Assembly: GCF_030209435.1 (NCBI RefSeq)
Contig: NZ_JARVRX010000005.1
Coordinates: forward strand, 1 to 64,000
DNA from: Mycolicibacterium sp. lyk4-40-TYG-92
GTDB lineage: Bacteria > Actinomycetota > Actinomycetes > Mycobacteriales > Mycobacteriaceae
Reading direction: 5' to 3'
Length of the DNA stretch: 64,000 nucleotides
The position numbers and the translations under genes were made by a program. Numbering within the stretch: position 1 is the stretch's first letter; every line of letters starts with the position of its first letter. Below are positions 27,423-37,345 of the stretch, piece by piece. The notes under the pieces are model-generated. The model was not told where the DNA came from and made no database searches. It saw nothing but the letters and a program-made list of their open reading frames with translations.

Positions 27423-28664
27423 ATGCTTGATTGGTCCGACGTCGATATTGCCGTGCGCGACGCCGTTCGCGAGTTCGTGGACAAGGAAATCCGCCCGCAC
27501 CTCGACGAACTCGAGGGCGGCGACATGGAGCCCTACCCGATCATCCGAAAGCTGTTCGCCACCTTCGGAATCGACGTGATGGCGCGGGAAGCGCTGGAGC
27601 GGCGGCTGTCTCGGCTGCGTTCCGGCGAAGCCGCGGACGGCAAGCCCCGGGCATCCGGTGGGATGTTCGGCGGCGGACCGGACCAGGCCGGCATGGGCAT
27701 GGTGCTGATCAGCGAATTGTGCCGCGTCAGTTCGGGTCTGGTGACGGGCGTGGGCGTCAGCCTGGGCCTGACGGTGCCGACCATCCAGAGCCGCGGCACC
27801 CTGGCCCAGCAGGAGCGCTGGCTGCCCGGCCTGGTGACGTACGAGAAGATCGGCGCGTGGGCCATCACCGAACCCGACTCGGGCTCGGACGCGTTCGGCG
27901 GCATGAAGTCCTACGTCGTGCGTGACGGTGATGACTACATCCTCAACGGCCAGAAGACCTTCATCACCAACGGGCCCGACGCCGACGTCGTCGTCGTATA
28001 CGCCAAGCTGGACGAGGGCGACGGGGCCGACAAGCGCGACCGCAAGGTGCTCACGTTCGTGCTCGACCGCGGCATGGAGGGCTTCGTCCAGTCGAAGCCG
28101 TTCCGCAAGATGGGCATTCACTCGTCGCGCACCGGCGAGCTGTTCTTCAACAACGTCCGACTGGGCCGGGACCGGCTGCTCGGCGAGACCGAGGAGAACA
28201 AGGCCGGCGACGGCCGCGACAGCGCCCGGTCGAGCTTCTCGGCCGAACGCATCGGCGTCGTGTCGATGTCGCTGGGCATCATCGAGGAATGCCTGCGGCT
28301 GTGTATCGACTACGCCAAGACCCGCACGTTGTGGGGCAAGGAGATCGGGCAGTTCCAGCTGATCCAGCTCAAGCTGGCCAGCATGGAGGTGGCGCGGATG
28401 AACGTGCGCAACATGCTGTTCCGCGTCATCGAGTCCGGCCAGGCCGGACGCCAGATTCCGCTGGCCGAGGCGTCTGCCATGAAGTGGTACTGCTCGCAGG
28501 CCGCCACCGATGTCGCGATGGACGCCATCCAGTTGTTCGGTGGCAACGGCTACATGACCGAGTACCGCGTCGAGCAGCTGGCCCGCGACGCCAAGTCGCT
28601 GATGATCTACGCCGGCAGCAACGAGGTCCAGATCACGCACGTCGCCAAGGGGCTGCTGGCCTGA
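27423..28664 (+). CDS. acyl-CoA dehydrogenase
   Basis: 413-residue FAD-dependent flavoenzyme. Middle domain GAWAITEPDSGSDAFGGMKSY (FAD/substrate), KTFITNGPDADVVVVYAKL, and the C-terminal helical domain with the IQLFGGNGYMTEYRVEQLARDAK signature and YAGSNEVQ near the end are classic. Cotranscribed with the MpaB-like gene four bases upstream; convergent with tsnR. Fatty acyl or sterol-ring-derived CoA substrates are both possible. Confidence 0.94.
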   Translation: MLDWSDVDIAVRDAVREFVDKEIRPHLDELEGGDMEPYPIIRKLFATFGIDVMAREALERRLSRLRSGEAADGKPRASGGMFGGGPDQAGMGMVLISELCRVSSGLVTGVGVSLGLTVPTIQSRGTLAQQERWLPGLVTYEKIGAWAITEPDSGSDAFGGMKSYVVRDGDDYILNGQKTFITNGPDADVVVVYAKLDEGDGADKRDRKVLTFVLDRGMEGFVQSKPFRKMGIHSSRTGELFFNNVRLGRDRLLGETEENKAGDGRDSARSSFSAERIGVVSMSLGIIEECLRLCIDYAKTRTLWGKEIGQFQLIQLKLASMEVARMNVRNMLFRVIESGQAGRQIPLAEASAMKWYCSQAATDVAMDAIQLFGGNGYMTEYRVEQLARDAKSLMIYAGSNEVQITHVAKGLLA

Positions 28665-28671
28665 AGCCGGA

Positions 28672-29412
28672 TCAGGTGTGCGCCCGGGAGCTCTCGTACA
28701 GGCAGATCGACGCTGCGGCTGCCACGTTGAGGCTCTCGGCGCTCCCCCGCATCGGGATGTGCACCCGCTGCGATGCCAGCGACATGACCTCGTCGGGCAG
28801 GCCGTGCGCCTCGGGCCCGAACAGCCACGCGGTACGCGCCGACAGATCGGCGGCGCGGATGTCGACGGAGGCGTCCAACGCAGTCGCGAGCACCTCGATG
28901 CCGCTGTCGCGGATTGCCGAAACCACCGCGGCCGCATCGGGATCCACCACCACCGGCAACGAGAAGATGCTGCCCGCCGAGGACCGCAGGCATTTGCCGT
29001 TGTAGGGATCCACGCTGTGGCCGGCGAACACGACGGCGTCGGCGCCCATGGCGTCGGCGATGCGGATCAGGGTGCCGGCGTTGCCGGGCTCCGACATGCC
29101 GACCGGCACTGCCAGGAGCCGTGGCTCTGCGGCCAGCACGTCCTCGAGCGACACCGAGGGCAGCGTGCACACCGCGATGAGTCCGACGGGAGTCACGGTC
29201 TCCGACAACGTCTTTGCGGCCTTCTCGGTGATCACCGAGACCGGGGCGCCGCCGAGCAGTGCGCCGAAACGGTCCAGCGCGGCTTCGGTCGCAAAGACCT
29301 CAGAAACAAGACCGCGCCGGAGCGCCGCCTCGACGAGGTTGGGTCCCTCGGCAAGGAAGCGCCCGGCGCGTTTGCGCCCGACGTGGCGCTGCAGCTTGGC
29401 CGCAGCGACCAC
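28672..29412 (-). CDS. tsnR: SpoU/TrmH-family 23S rRNA 2'-O-methyltransferase
   Basis: 246 residues. N-terminal RNA-binding substrate domain (RAGRFLAEGPNLVEAALRRGLV) and a knotted SAM-binding domain with VGMSEPGNAGTLIRIADAMGADAVVF, LFGPEAHGLP and IPMRGSAESLNVAAAASICLYE. GTG at 29412 is the first usable start; homology-like sequence (ALTERSAR) continues a few codons upstream without ATG/GTG/TTG. Follows rplT by 41 bases, as in M. tuberculosis. Confidence 0.92.
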   Translation of the reverse strand: MVAAAKLQRHVGRKRAGRFLAEGPNLVEAALRRGLVSEVFATEAALDRFGALLGGAPVSVITEKAAKTLSETVTPVGLIAVCTLPSVSLEDVLAAEPRLLAVPVGMSEPGNAGTLIRIADAMGADAVVFAGHSVDPYNGKCLRSSAGSIFSLPVVVDPDAAAVVSAIRDSGIEVLATALDASVDIRAADLSARTAWLFGPEAHGLPDEVMSLASQRVHIPMRGSAESLNVAAAASICLYESSRAHT

Positions 29413-29453
29413 CCGGGCAGATCGCTCGGTGAGCGCTGAGTCTGTAGTCAGAC

Positions 29454-29843
29454 TCAGGCAGCTTCGTCAGACGGAGCGTTGACGTCGGCGGGCAGAGCGG
29501 CCTTGGCCACCTCGACCAGCGCGGTGAACGCGGCGGGATCGCTGATCGCGATCTCCGACAGGTTCTTGCGGTCGACCTCGACGCCGGCCAGCTTCAGGCC
29601 CTGGATCAGGCGGTTGTAGGTGACGCCGTTCTCGCGAGCGGCGGCGTTGATACGCGTGATCCACAGCTTCCGGAAGTCACCCTTGCGGGCGCGACGGTCG
29701 CGGTAGGCGTAGGTCAACGAATGGAGCTGCTGCTCCTTGGCCTTGCGGTAGAGCCGCGAGCGCTGCCCGCGGTAGCCCTTCGAGGCCTTCAGTACTGTGC
29801 GCCGCTTCTTCTGAGCGTTCAGTGCGCGCTTCACGCGTGCCAT
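29454..29843 (-). CDS. rplT: 50S ribosomal protein L20
   Basis: 129 residues, full length: [18 protein letters not shown] start, [23 protein letters not shown] core. A 23S-binding assembly protein. Third gene of infC-rpmI-rplT. Confidence 0.98.
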   Translation of the reverse strand: MARVKRALNAQKKRRTVLKASKGYRGQRSRLYRKAKEQQLHSLTYAYRDRRARKGDFRKLWITRINAAARENGVTYNRLIQGLKLAGVEVDRKNLSEIAISDPAAFTALVEVAKAALPADVNAPSDEAA

Positions 29844-29881
29844 GAGAGTGTTCCTATCGTTCGTTCGGGTAGCGGGCGGTA

Positions 29882-30076
29882 CTAGCCGGCCAGCATCTTG
29901 GCGACACGCGCGGTGTCGTTGGCAGCAACCACGGCGCGGCCGTCGAGACGACGGGTGCGCTTGGTGGCCTTGTGCTCCATCAAGTGGCGACGGTTGGCCT
30001 TCTGGCGCACGATCTTGCCGGTTCCGGTCTTGCGGAACCGCTTCGATGCGCCACTGTGGGTCTTGGCCTTGGGCAT
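29882..30076 (-). CDS. rpmI: 50S ribosomal protein L35
   Basis: 64 residues with the L35 signature [17 protein letters not shown] and a very basic [14 protein letters not shown] region. Between infC and rplT, gaps of 71 and 38 bases. Confidence 0.98.
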   Translation of the reverse strand: MPKAKTHSGASKRFRKTGTGKIVRQKANRRHLMEHKATKRTRRLDGRAVVAANDTARVAKMLAG

Positions 30077-30147
30077 GTGTCCTCAGTTTCTTTCCATGCG
30101 GTCGCCCGCGGCGGCTGGAGGCCGCTGCGAGCAATCGCGACTGCTGT

Positions 30148-30747
<600 letters not shown>

Positions 30748-30988
30748 GGGGCCTCCCGGGTTGTTCCATTACTTGTTCAGTAGAGGTCACACCCGGCTCA
30801 GGCATCTGTTCGCATGAACAGAAAAGCCCTGCATATAGCAGGGCCCAATGCCGACCGATCACGGCTCACGCCGCCTGCGAACATCGCAGAACAGGCACAA
30901 TGTGCCTGTGACCGGACCGCCAAGCCGTGAGGCCGACGGTGGGAGTGGGACTCCACTTGCTGTCCTGACGTAAGCCAGGACGGTCGCG
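30748..30988 (-). promoter_or_regulatory. infC operon leader with attenuator-like hairpins
   Basis: A ~240-base untranslated leader. In order on the minus strand: a possible -10 TAGAGT (30995-31000), hairpin GTCCTG/CAGGAC (30962-30981), then GCCCTGC/GCAGGGC (30826-30844) followed by UUUU, which has the form of an intrinsic terminator, then directly CTGTTC/GAACAG (30806-30821). Premature termination or ribosomal-protein/IF-3 feedback is the likely role. Confidence 0.6.
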
Positions 30989-31006
30989 CATGACACTCTA
31001 GCAGTC

Positions 31007-31390
31007 ATGACCGACCCGAACCTAACCAGTGACCCCACCACCGACTCAGTGACTGCAGCCGAGGAAGCCCAGGTACGGGAGCTGGCGGAGATCCCCGCCG
31101 TCGAGGTGATCACCCGCGCGGCCGTCATGCTGATGAGCGCGGCCGCCGAGAAGCTCGGGCTGGCCGACGCCGACCCGGACGAGAGCCCGCACCGCGACCT
31201 CGACGAGGCCCGTCGCCTCATCACCGCGCTGGCCGGCCTGGTTCAGGCCTCGGCCGAATACCTGGGTCTGCACGCCGGCCCGGTCCGGGACGGCCTCAAG
31301 AGCCTGCAGCTGGCCTTCCGCGAGGCGAGCGTCGCGCCGGATGAGCCCGGCCAGGGTCCGGGCGAGAAGTACACGGGCCCGGTCTGGTAG
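31007..31390 (+). CDS. DUF1844 family protein
   Basis: 127 residues, with the family core [35 protein letters not shown] and [19 protein letters not shown]. Helical, cytoplasmic, no catalytic motif. Conserved next to infC and lysX in mycobacteria, and divergent from infC. Function unknown. Confidence 0.88.
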   Translation: MTDPNLTSDPTTDSVTAAEEAQVRELAEIPAVEVITRAAVMLMSAAAEKLGLADADPDESPHRDLDEARRLITALAGLVQASAEYLGLHAGPVRDGLKSLQLAFREASVAPDEPGQGPGEKYTGPVW

Positions 31391-31440
31391 CGCAGGGTCC
31401 TGCAGACACTTCTCATTTTCACCGAATATTGTCCGAACTC

Positions 31441-34400
31441 ATGACGTTGACGCCGAGCAGACCGCAGCAGCGCCCGACGACATTGGGGTGGGTTCCGCCG
31501 GCGGCCGGCTGGGCCGTCGGTGTCGTAGCGACGCTGTCGCTGTTCGCCAGCCTGTCGCCGTTGATCCGGTGGATCATCCGTATCCCGCGCGAATTCGTCA
31601 ACAACTACCTGTTCAACTTCCCGGACACCAGCTTCGCGTGGTCGTTCGTGCTGATCCTGCTGGCCGCCGCCCTCGCCGCACGCAAGCGGATCGCCTGGTG
31701 GATCCTGCTGCTCTACATGGTCGGCGCAATCGGCTGGAACGTGTACGGACTGCTGTCCGGCGACCGCCCGATGGTCGACCTGACCGTCATGGAGGACCTC
31801 GGCGAGGCGCTGGGTCTGGTGTTCCACATCGGCGTCATCGTCGTACTGCTGCTGTCACGGAAGCAGTTTTGGGCCAAGGTTCGTCGCGGAGCACTGCTCA
31901 AGGCGGCCCTGACCCTGATCGCCGGCATGGCGGTAGGCATCCTGGCGGCCTGGGGCCTGCTGGAGATGTTCCCCGGCCGGCCGCCACTGGACCCGGACTA
32001 CCGGCTGGCCTACGCGGTGAACCGCGTCAGTGGTTTCGCCGCCGTCGGCAAGGAAGCGTTCGAGGGCGGCCATCCACACCCGTTCCTCAACGCGCTGTTC
32101 GGCCTGTTCGGCGCCGTGGCGTTGATGGTGGCGGCGATCGTGCTGTTCCAGTCGCAGCGTGCCGAGAACGCCCTCACGGGTGAGGACGAGTCCGCGATCC
32201 GTGGCCTGCTCGAACTGTGGGGCAAGAACGACTCGCTGGGTTACTTCGCCACCCGCCGCGACAAAGCCGTGGTCTTCGCGCCCAACGGCCGGGCGGCCAT
32301 CACCTACCGGGTCGAGGTGGGCGTCTGCCTGGCCAGCGGCGACCCCGTCGGTGACCCGCGCGCCTGGTCGGCCGCCATCGACGCCTGGCTTGTCCTGTGC
32401 CAGACCTACGGCTGGGCGCCCGGCGTGATGGGTGCCAGTTCGGCGGGCGCCGAGGCGTACCGGCAGGGCGGCCTGAACGCGTTGCAGCTGGGCGACGAGG
32501 CGATCCTGCATCCCGATCAGTTCAAACTGTCCGGGCCGGAGATGCGCGCCGTGCGCCAGGCCGTCACCCGCGCCCGCCGAGCCGGGCTGACAGTGCGGCT
32601 GCGCCGGCACCGCGACATCAGTGCCGACGAGATGGCCCAGGTGATCACACATGCCGATGCGTGGCGTGACACCGAGACCGAGCGTGGTTTCTCGATGGCG
32701 CTCGGGCGGCTCGGCGACGCCGCCGACGGGGACTGCCTACTGGTGGAGGCCGTGCAGGGTGACGGCCGGGTGGTGGCGATGCTCTCGCTGGTGCCGTGGG
32801 GCAACAACGGGGTGTCGCTGGACCTCATGCGCCGCTCCCCCGCATCGCCGAACGGCACCATCGAGCTCATGGTCAGCGAGCTGTGCCAGCGCTCGGAAGA
32901 GATTGGCGTCACCCGGATTTCGCTGAACTTCGCGATGTTCCGTTCGGCTTTCGAGCAGGGTTCGCAGCTGGGCGCCGGCCCGGTCCTGCGGCTGTGGCGC
33001 GCGCTGCTGATCTTCTTCTCCCGTTGGTGGCAGCTGGAGACGCTGTACCGCTCCAACATGAAATACCTGCCCGAGTGGGTGCCGCGCTACGCCTGCTACG
33101 AAGACGCCCGGCTGATCCCGCGCGTCGGCGTCGCCTCGGTGATCGCCGAGGGCTTCCTGGTGCTGCCGTTCTCCCGGCGCGACGAGCAGCCCCACACCGG
33201 CCATCACACCGCGGCCCCCAAGAACCTGATCGATTCGGGGCGGCTGCACCCCGACGGCAGCGCACCCGATGTGGCCGATCTTGCCGCCGCGGCGTCCGAC
33301 ACCGCCGACACTCGCCGGCTGCCCGACCAGGTGCGGGTGCGGATGGCGAAGCTGCAGGCGTTGCAGGCGGGCGGCGTCGACGCCTACCCCGTTGGGCGGG
33401 CACCCAGCCACACGGTCACCGAGGCAGTGGCGTCAGCTGCCGACACCGCGGTCTGTGTCGCCGGACGCGTGCTGCGGCTGCGCGACTACGGCGGTGTGCT
33501 GTTCGCCCAGCTGCGCGACTGGTCCGGCGAAGTCCAACTGCTGCTGGACAATTCGCTCCTGACCGGGAGTACCGTGGCCGAATTCACGGCGGCCATCGAC
33601 CTCGGTGACCTGATCGAGGTCTCCGGCGTCATGGGCACCAGCCGCAACGGCACCGTGTCGGTGCTGGTGCACAGCTGGCGCCTCATCGGCAAGTGCCTGC
33701 GCCCGCTGCCCGACAAATGGAAGGGCCTGACCGACCCCGAGGCGCGCGTGCGCACGCGGTACCTGGACCTGGCCATCAACACCGAGTCGCGGGAGTTGAT
33801 CACCGCGCGCAGCCGGGTGCTGCACGCCATCCGGGAAACCTTGGTGGGCAAGGGTTTCCTGGAGGTCGAGACCCCGATCCTGCAGCAGATCCACGGTGGC
33901 GCGAACGCCCGGCCGTTCGAGACCCACATCAACGCCTACGACCTGGATCTGTATTTGCGCATCGCGCCCGAGCTGTACCTGAAGCGACTGTGCGTGGGTG
34001 GTGTCGAGCGCGTCTTCGAACTCGGCCGCGCTTTCCGCAACGAGGGCGTGGACTTCAGCCACAACCCCGAGTTCACCCTGCTGGAGGCGTACCAGGCGCA
34101 CGCCGACTACAACGTCTGGATCGACGGCTGCCGCGAGATCATCCAGAACGCCGCGGCGGCGGCCAACGGCGCGCAGGTGGTCATGCGACCAGGTCCCGAC
34201 GGCAGCCTTACGCCCGTTGACATCTCGGGCGTCTGGCCCGTCAAGACGGTGCACGACGCGGTGTCCGAGGCGCTGGGCGAGCACGTGACCCCGGAAACCG
34301 ATGTGGCGACGCTGCGCAAGCTGTGCGACGGCGCGACGATCCCGTACCGGACCCACTGGGACGCCGGGGCCATCGTGCTGGAGCTGTACGAGCACCTCGT

Positions 34401-34773
34401 CGAGGACCGCACCGAGATGCCGACGTTCTACAAGGACTTCCCCACCTCGGTGTCGCCGCTGACGCGCCCGCACCGCAGCGTCCCCGGCGTTGCTGAACGT
34501 TGGGACCTGGTGGCCTGGGGTGTCGAGCTCGGCACCGCGTACAGCGAGCTGACCGATCCGGTGGAACAGCGCCGACGGCTCGAGGAACAGTCGCTGCTGG
34601 CCTCCGGCGGCGATCCCGAGGCCATGGAGCTGGACGAGGACTTCCTGCAGGCAATGGAATACGCGATGCCGCCGACCGGCGGCCTGGGTATGGGCGTCGA
34701 CCGCGTCGTCATGCTGATCACCGGGCGCAGCATCCGCGAGACACTGCCGTTCCCGCTCGCGAAGCCTCGGTGA
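31441..34773 (+). CDS. lysX: lysylphosphatidylglycerol synthetase fused to lysyl-tRNA synthetase
   Basis: About 1110 residues. The N-terminal ~230 residues carry about six membrane segments, residues ~240-580 form an MprF-type DUF2156 aminoacyltransferase domain ([25 protein letters not shown]), and the C-terminal ~500 residues are a class II LysRS with OB fold, motif 2 ([20 protein letters not shown]) and motif 3 ([13 protein letters not shown]). In M. tuberculosis LysX adds lysine to phosphatidylglycerol and gives resistance to cationic peptides. ATG at 31441 preferred; TTG at 31429 is possible. Confidence 0.96.
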   Translation: MTLTPSRPQQRPTTLGWVPPAAGWAVGVVATLSLFASLSPLIRWIIRIPREFVNNYLFNFPDTSFAWSFVLILLAAALAARKRIAWWILLLYMVGAIGWNVYGLLSGDRPMVDLTVMEDLGEALGLVFHIGVIVVLLLSRKQFWAKVRRGALLKAALTLIAGMAVGILAAWGLLEMFPGRPPLDPDYRLAYAVNRVSGFAAVGKEAFEGGHPHPFLNALFGLFGAVALMVAAIVLFQSQRAENALTGEDESAIRGLLELWGKNDSLGYFATRRDKAVVFAPNGRAAITYRVEVGVCLASGDPVGDPRAWSAAIDAWLVLCQTYGWAPGVMGASSAGAEAYRQGGLNALQLGDEAILHPDQFKLSGPEMRAVRQAVTRARRAGLTVRLRRHRDISADEMAQVITHADAWRDTETERGFSMALGRLGDAADGDCLLVEAVQGDGRVVAMLSLVPWGNNGVSLDLMRRSPASPNGTIELMVSELCQRSEEIGVTRISLNFAMFRSAFEQGSQLGAGPVLRLWRALLIFFSRWWQLETLYRSNMKYLPEWVPRYACYEDARLIPRVGVASVIAEGFLVLPFSRRDEQPHTGHHTAAPKNLIDSGRLHPDGSAPDVADLAAAASDTADTRRLPDQVRVRMAKLQALQAGGVDAYPVGRAPSHTVTEAVASAADTAVCVAGRVLRLRDYGGVLFAQLRDWSGEVQLLLDNSLLTGSTVAEFTAAIDLGDLIEVSGVMGTSRNGTVSVLVHSWRLIGKCLRPLPDKWKGLTDPEARVRTRYLDLAINTESRELITARSRVLHAIRETLVGKGFLEVETPILQQIHGGANARPFETHINAYDLDLYLRIAPELYLKRLCVGGVERVFELGRAFRNEGVDFSHNPEFTLLEAYQAHADYNVWIDGCREIIQNAAAAANGAQVVMRPGPDGSLTPVDISGVWPVKTVHDAVSEALGEHVTPETDVATLRKLCDGATIPYRTHWDAGAIVLELYEHLVEDRTEMPTFYKDFPTSVSPLTRPHRSVPGVAERWDLVAWGVELGTAYSELTDPVEQRRRLEEQSLLASGGDPEAMELDEDFLQAMEYAMPPTGGLGMGVDRVVMLITGRSIRETLPFPLAKPR

Positions 34774-34882
34774 ACAGCGGCGGAATCTTCGGTTTGCATG
34801 TTTGCTGGAACCTCCAGGTGAGAGCCGTCGACACCCAGATCGCACACAGGAGGCTCCCAGCTTTGCGCGGCACGCTGGCGCC

Positions 34883-36259
34883 GTGACGATCGGGGCAACG
34901 ACGGCCGGGCTCTATGGCGAGCAACATGTTTCGTTGACGCACGGCTGGCTGCCCTTCAGCGTCCAGGCCCTCGCCGCGGCGGTGCTGATCCTCGCGGTCG
35001 GCTGGCGCAACCAGCGGTGGCGCACCCTCTGGCTGCCCGTCGCCGCCGTGTCCGGCGTACTCGTGACCGCCGCCGCACGCTGGGTCGTGGCATCGCAGGG
35101 CTGGTCCGACGATCCAGCGCCGGCCCGGCTGTGGATCTGGACCGCGGTCACCGGAGCCGCGGTGGTTCTGCTGATCGTCGGCTGGCACGCCACCCGCTGG
35201 TGGCGCCGCGGGCTGGCAGTGCTGTCGGTGCCGCTGTGCGTGCTGTCCACGGGACTGACGCTCAACACGTGGGTCGGGTACTTCCCGAATCTCGACACCG
35301 CGTGGGAACAGGCCAACTCGGCGCCGTTGCCCAACCAGACCCCGCACGAGACCGTCGTCGCGATGCAGAAGGCCCGGCGGATACCGAGCAAGGGAAGTGT
35401 CGTCGAGGTCCAAACAGGCTCGGCTGCATCGGGATTCAATCACCGTGATGAATATGTGTACCTGCCGCCGGCATGGTTCGCCAGCAACCCGCCGCCGCGA
35501 CTGCCGATGGTGATGATGATCGGCGGCGAGTTCAACACACCCGCCGACTGGCTGCGGGCAGGTAACGCCATCAAGACGGTCGACGACTTCGCCGCCGCCC
35601 ATCAGGGCAACGCGCCGGTGCTGGTGTTCGTCGACCCCGGCGGTTCCTTCAACAACGACACCGAGTGCGTCAACGGACCGCGCGGCAACTCCGCCGACCA
35701 TCTGATCAAGGACGTGCTGCCCTTCATGACCGCCAATTACGGCGTGAGCGCCGACCGCCGTCACCGCGGCATCGTCGGCTGGTCCATGGGTGGCACGTGC
35801 GCGGTAGACCTGGCAGTGATGCATCCGGACCTGTTCAGCGCATTCCAGGACATCGCCGGGGACATTGCGCCGAACGCCGGTGATCGGCCGCAGACCGTGC
35901 AACGACTGTTCGGCGGCAGCACCGCCAAATACGCCGACTGGGACCCGATGACGGTGATGTCCCGTCGCACCTACGACGACATCACGGCCTGGTACGACAT
36001 CAACGGACCCGAGCTCTCCCGCGGCCCGCTGCCCGCCCAGACGATTGCCGCACATTCGCTGTGCGGCGTCGGCAGCACGCGTGGCATCCGGTGCGCCGTC
36101 GTCGAACGGCCGGGCAAGCATGACTGGCCGTTCGCCGCGCAGGCGTTCACCGCGGCGCTGCCGTGGCTGGCCGGTCAGCTCGGGACACCGGGTGTGCCGC
36201 GGTTGCCGTTGCCCGGTGCGACAGCACCGGCCATGCCGGTCGAAGCCGCGCGCCGATAA
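34883..36259 (+). CDS. membrane-anchored esterase-like protein (Rv1639c-like)
   Basis: 458 residues from the GTG at 34883. Three to four N-terminal membrane segments (residues ~27-125) precede an extracytoplasmic alpha/beta hydrolase of the antigen 85/esterase D type. The nucleophile elbow is GWSMGG (Ser301) and a late KHDWPF histidine completes the likely triad. NNDTECVNGPRGNSADHLIKDVLPFM is typical of the family. Follows lysX, as in M. tuberculosis. Cell-envelope lipid esterase activity is an inference. Confidence 0.85.
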   Translation: MTIGATTAGLYGEQHVSLTHGWLPFSVQALAAAVLILAVGWRNQRWRTLWLPVAAVSGVLVTAAARWVVASQGWSDDPAPARLWIWTAVTGAAVVLLIVGWHATRWWRRGLAVLSVPLCVLSTGLTLNTWVGYFPNLDTAWEQANSAPLPNQTPHETVVAMQKARRIPSKGSVVEVQTGSAASGFNHRDEYVYLPPAWFASNPPPRLPMVMMIGGEFNTPADWLRAGNAIKTVDDFAAAHQGNAPVLVFVDPGGSFNNDTECVNGPRGNSADHLIKDVLPFMTANYGVSADRRHRGIVGWSMGGTCAVDLAVMHPDLFSAFQDIAGDIAPNAGDRPQTVQRLFGGSTAKYADWDPMTVMSRRTYDDITAWYDINGPELSRGPLPAQTIAAHSLCGVGSTRGIRCAVVERPGKHDWPFAAQAFTAALPWLAGQLGTPGVPRLPLPGATAPAMPVEAARR

Positions 36260-36274
36260 GTAGCCGGAGGTCGG

Positions 36275-37345
36275 CTAGTAATCGGCCTCTGCGGCCAGGA
36301 TCTCGGCGAGGAACGCATCGGGGCCGGGCGCCGCGAGCCTGGCGCGCACGTAGCGCCGGACCCGGTCCCGAACTGCTTCCGTCTCGCCGGTCCGGGCGCC
36401 CACCGTCACGGTGGTGCCGGCCCAATCATGGCCCCACGCTTGGGTTTCGGTGGCCGGCAGCGGCAGGGAGGCGTTGCCGTCGACGTCGAGCGTGCCGCCA
36501 CCGGTGACCGAACCCGCGTCCAAGCGCACCGGAATTCCGTCCGCGGGACCGATGGTGGCCACGCGGATGTCGGCGACCACCGCACCGTCGCGCACCCGCA
36601 CGGACCAGTCGATGGTGCGCTCGGCGGCGTCGAATGTCCGCGGTGGCACCGCGGTCCACGCTACCGATGCGACACCGCTCGCGATGGCGCCGTCGCCGCC
36701 GGCACCGGGCTGCCCGGCGGCGAGCGCATAGTCGTCCTGTCGCGGCGATCCCTGGCCCGCAAGGACTTCCGACCAGTCCCCCAGCCCGAATTCGTCGGCA
36801 AGACCGACGCAGTTGCGGACGAGGTCGAGAATCCGGGGATCCCCCGAGGCGGCTGTGCTCGCCAGCGCCCGTCGATGCGGTGCCAGCAGCCCGGAGACGT
36901 CCGAATCCAGGGTGTCCTCGGTGAAGTAGTCCTGCAGCGCCGCAGTGGACAGCGCCACCTCGGCGTCCAGCACGGCGGCGTCCAGCGGGACGATGCCGTC
37001 GCGGGCGCTGGCGGGCCACCACCGCCGGAGCCAGTGCCCGACGGCCAGACGGCGAAGGGCGGCAAGGGGTTCCGGCAACGGCACAACGTCGGTGAGGTCG
37101 GCCGCGGCACCGGTTTCTGCGGTAGCCTCGGCGGCGGCGACCACCGCGACGTGCCCGGCCTCGCCGACCAGCCGCCACAACCAGTCGGCCGCAGGTAGAT
37201 CCGTGAGCGTGATCCGGACCGCCTGTGCCCGGTCGTGGATCGTCCACGCCAGGACCGCGCCGCTCACCTCGAGCACCGCCACCTCGGGTGGTGCCGCGAC
37301 CTCGGTTCCCAACGCCCACAAGCCGGAATCAACGGTGAGTTTCAT
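36275..37345 (-). CDS. unrecognised protein, last gene of CHAT/TPR operon
   Basis: 356 residues from the ATG at 37345, which overlaps the upstream stop (ATGA). No signal peptide or membrane segment. The N-terminal ~60 residues look like beta strands (VAVLEVSGAVLAWTIHD), the middle is helical (ALRRLAVGHWLRRWWPAS) and the C-terminal half is beta-rich (RTIDWSVRVRDGAVVADIRVATIG). No catalytic motif recognised. Coupling to the CHAT gene suggests a target, adaptor or regulator of the peptidase. Confidence 0.75.
   Translation of the reverse strand: MKLTVDSGLWALGTEVAAPPEVAVLEVSGAVLAWTIHDRAQAVRITLTDLPAADWLWRLVGEAGHVAVVAAAEATAETGAAADLTDVVPLPEPLAALRRLAVGHWLRRWWPASARDGIVPLDAAVLDAEVALSTAALQDYFTEDTLDSDVSGLLAPHRRALASTAASGDPRILDLVRNCVGLADEFGLGDWSEVLAGQGSPRQDDYALAAGQPGAGGDGAIASGVASVAWTAVPPRTFDAAERTIDWSVRVRDGAVVADIRVATIGPADGIPVRLDAGSVTGGGTLDVDGNASLPLPATETQAWGHDWAGTTVTVGARTGETEAVRDRVRRYVRARLAAPGPDAFLAEILAAEADY

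Noticed and set aside
27261..28937. Minus-strand frame opposite the acyl-CoA dehydrogenase
   Set aside because: Antisense to an intact gene with all family signatures; composition typical of a shadow frame.
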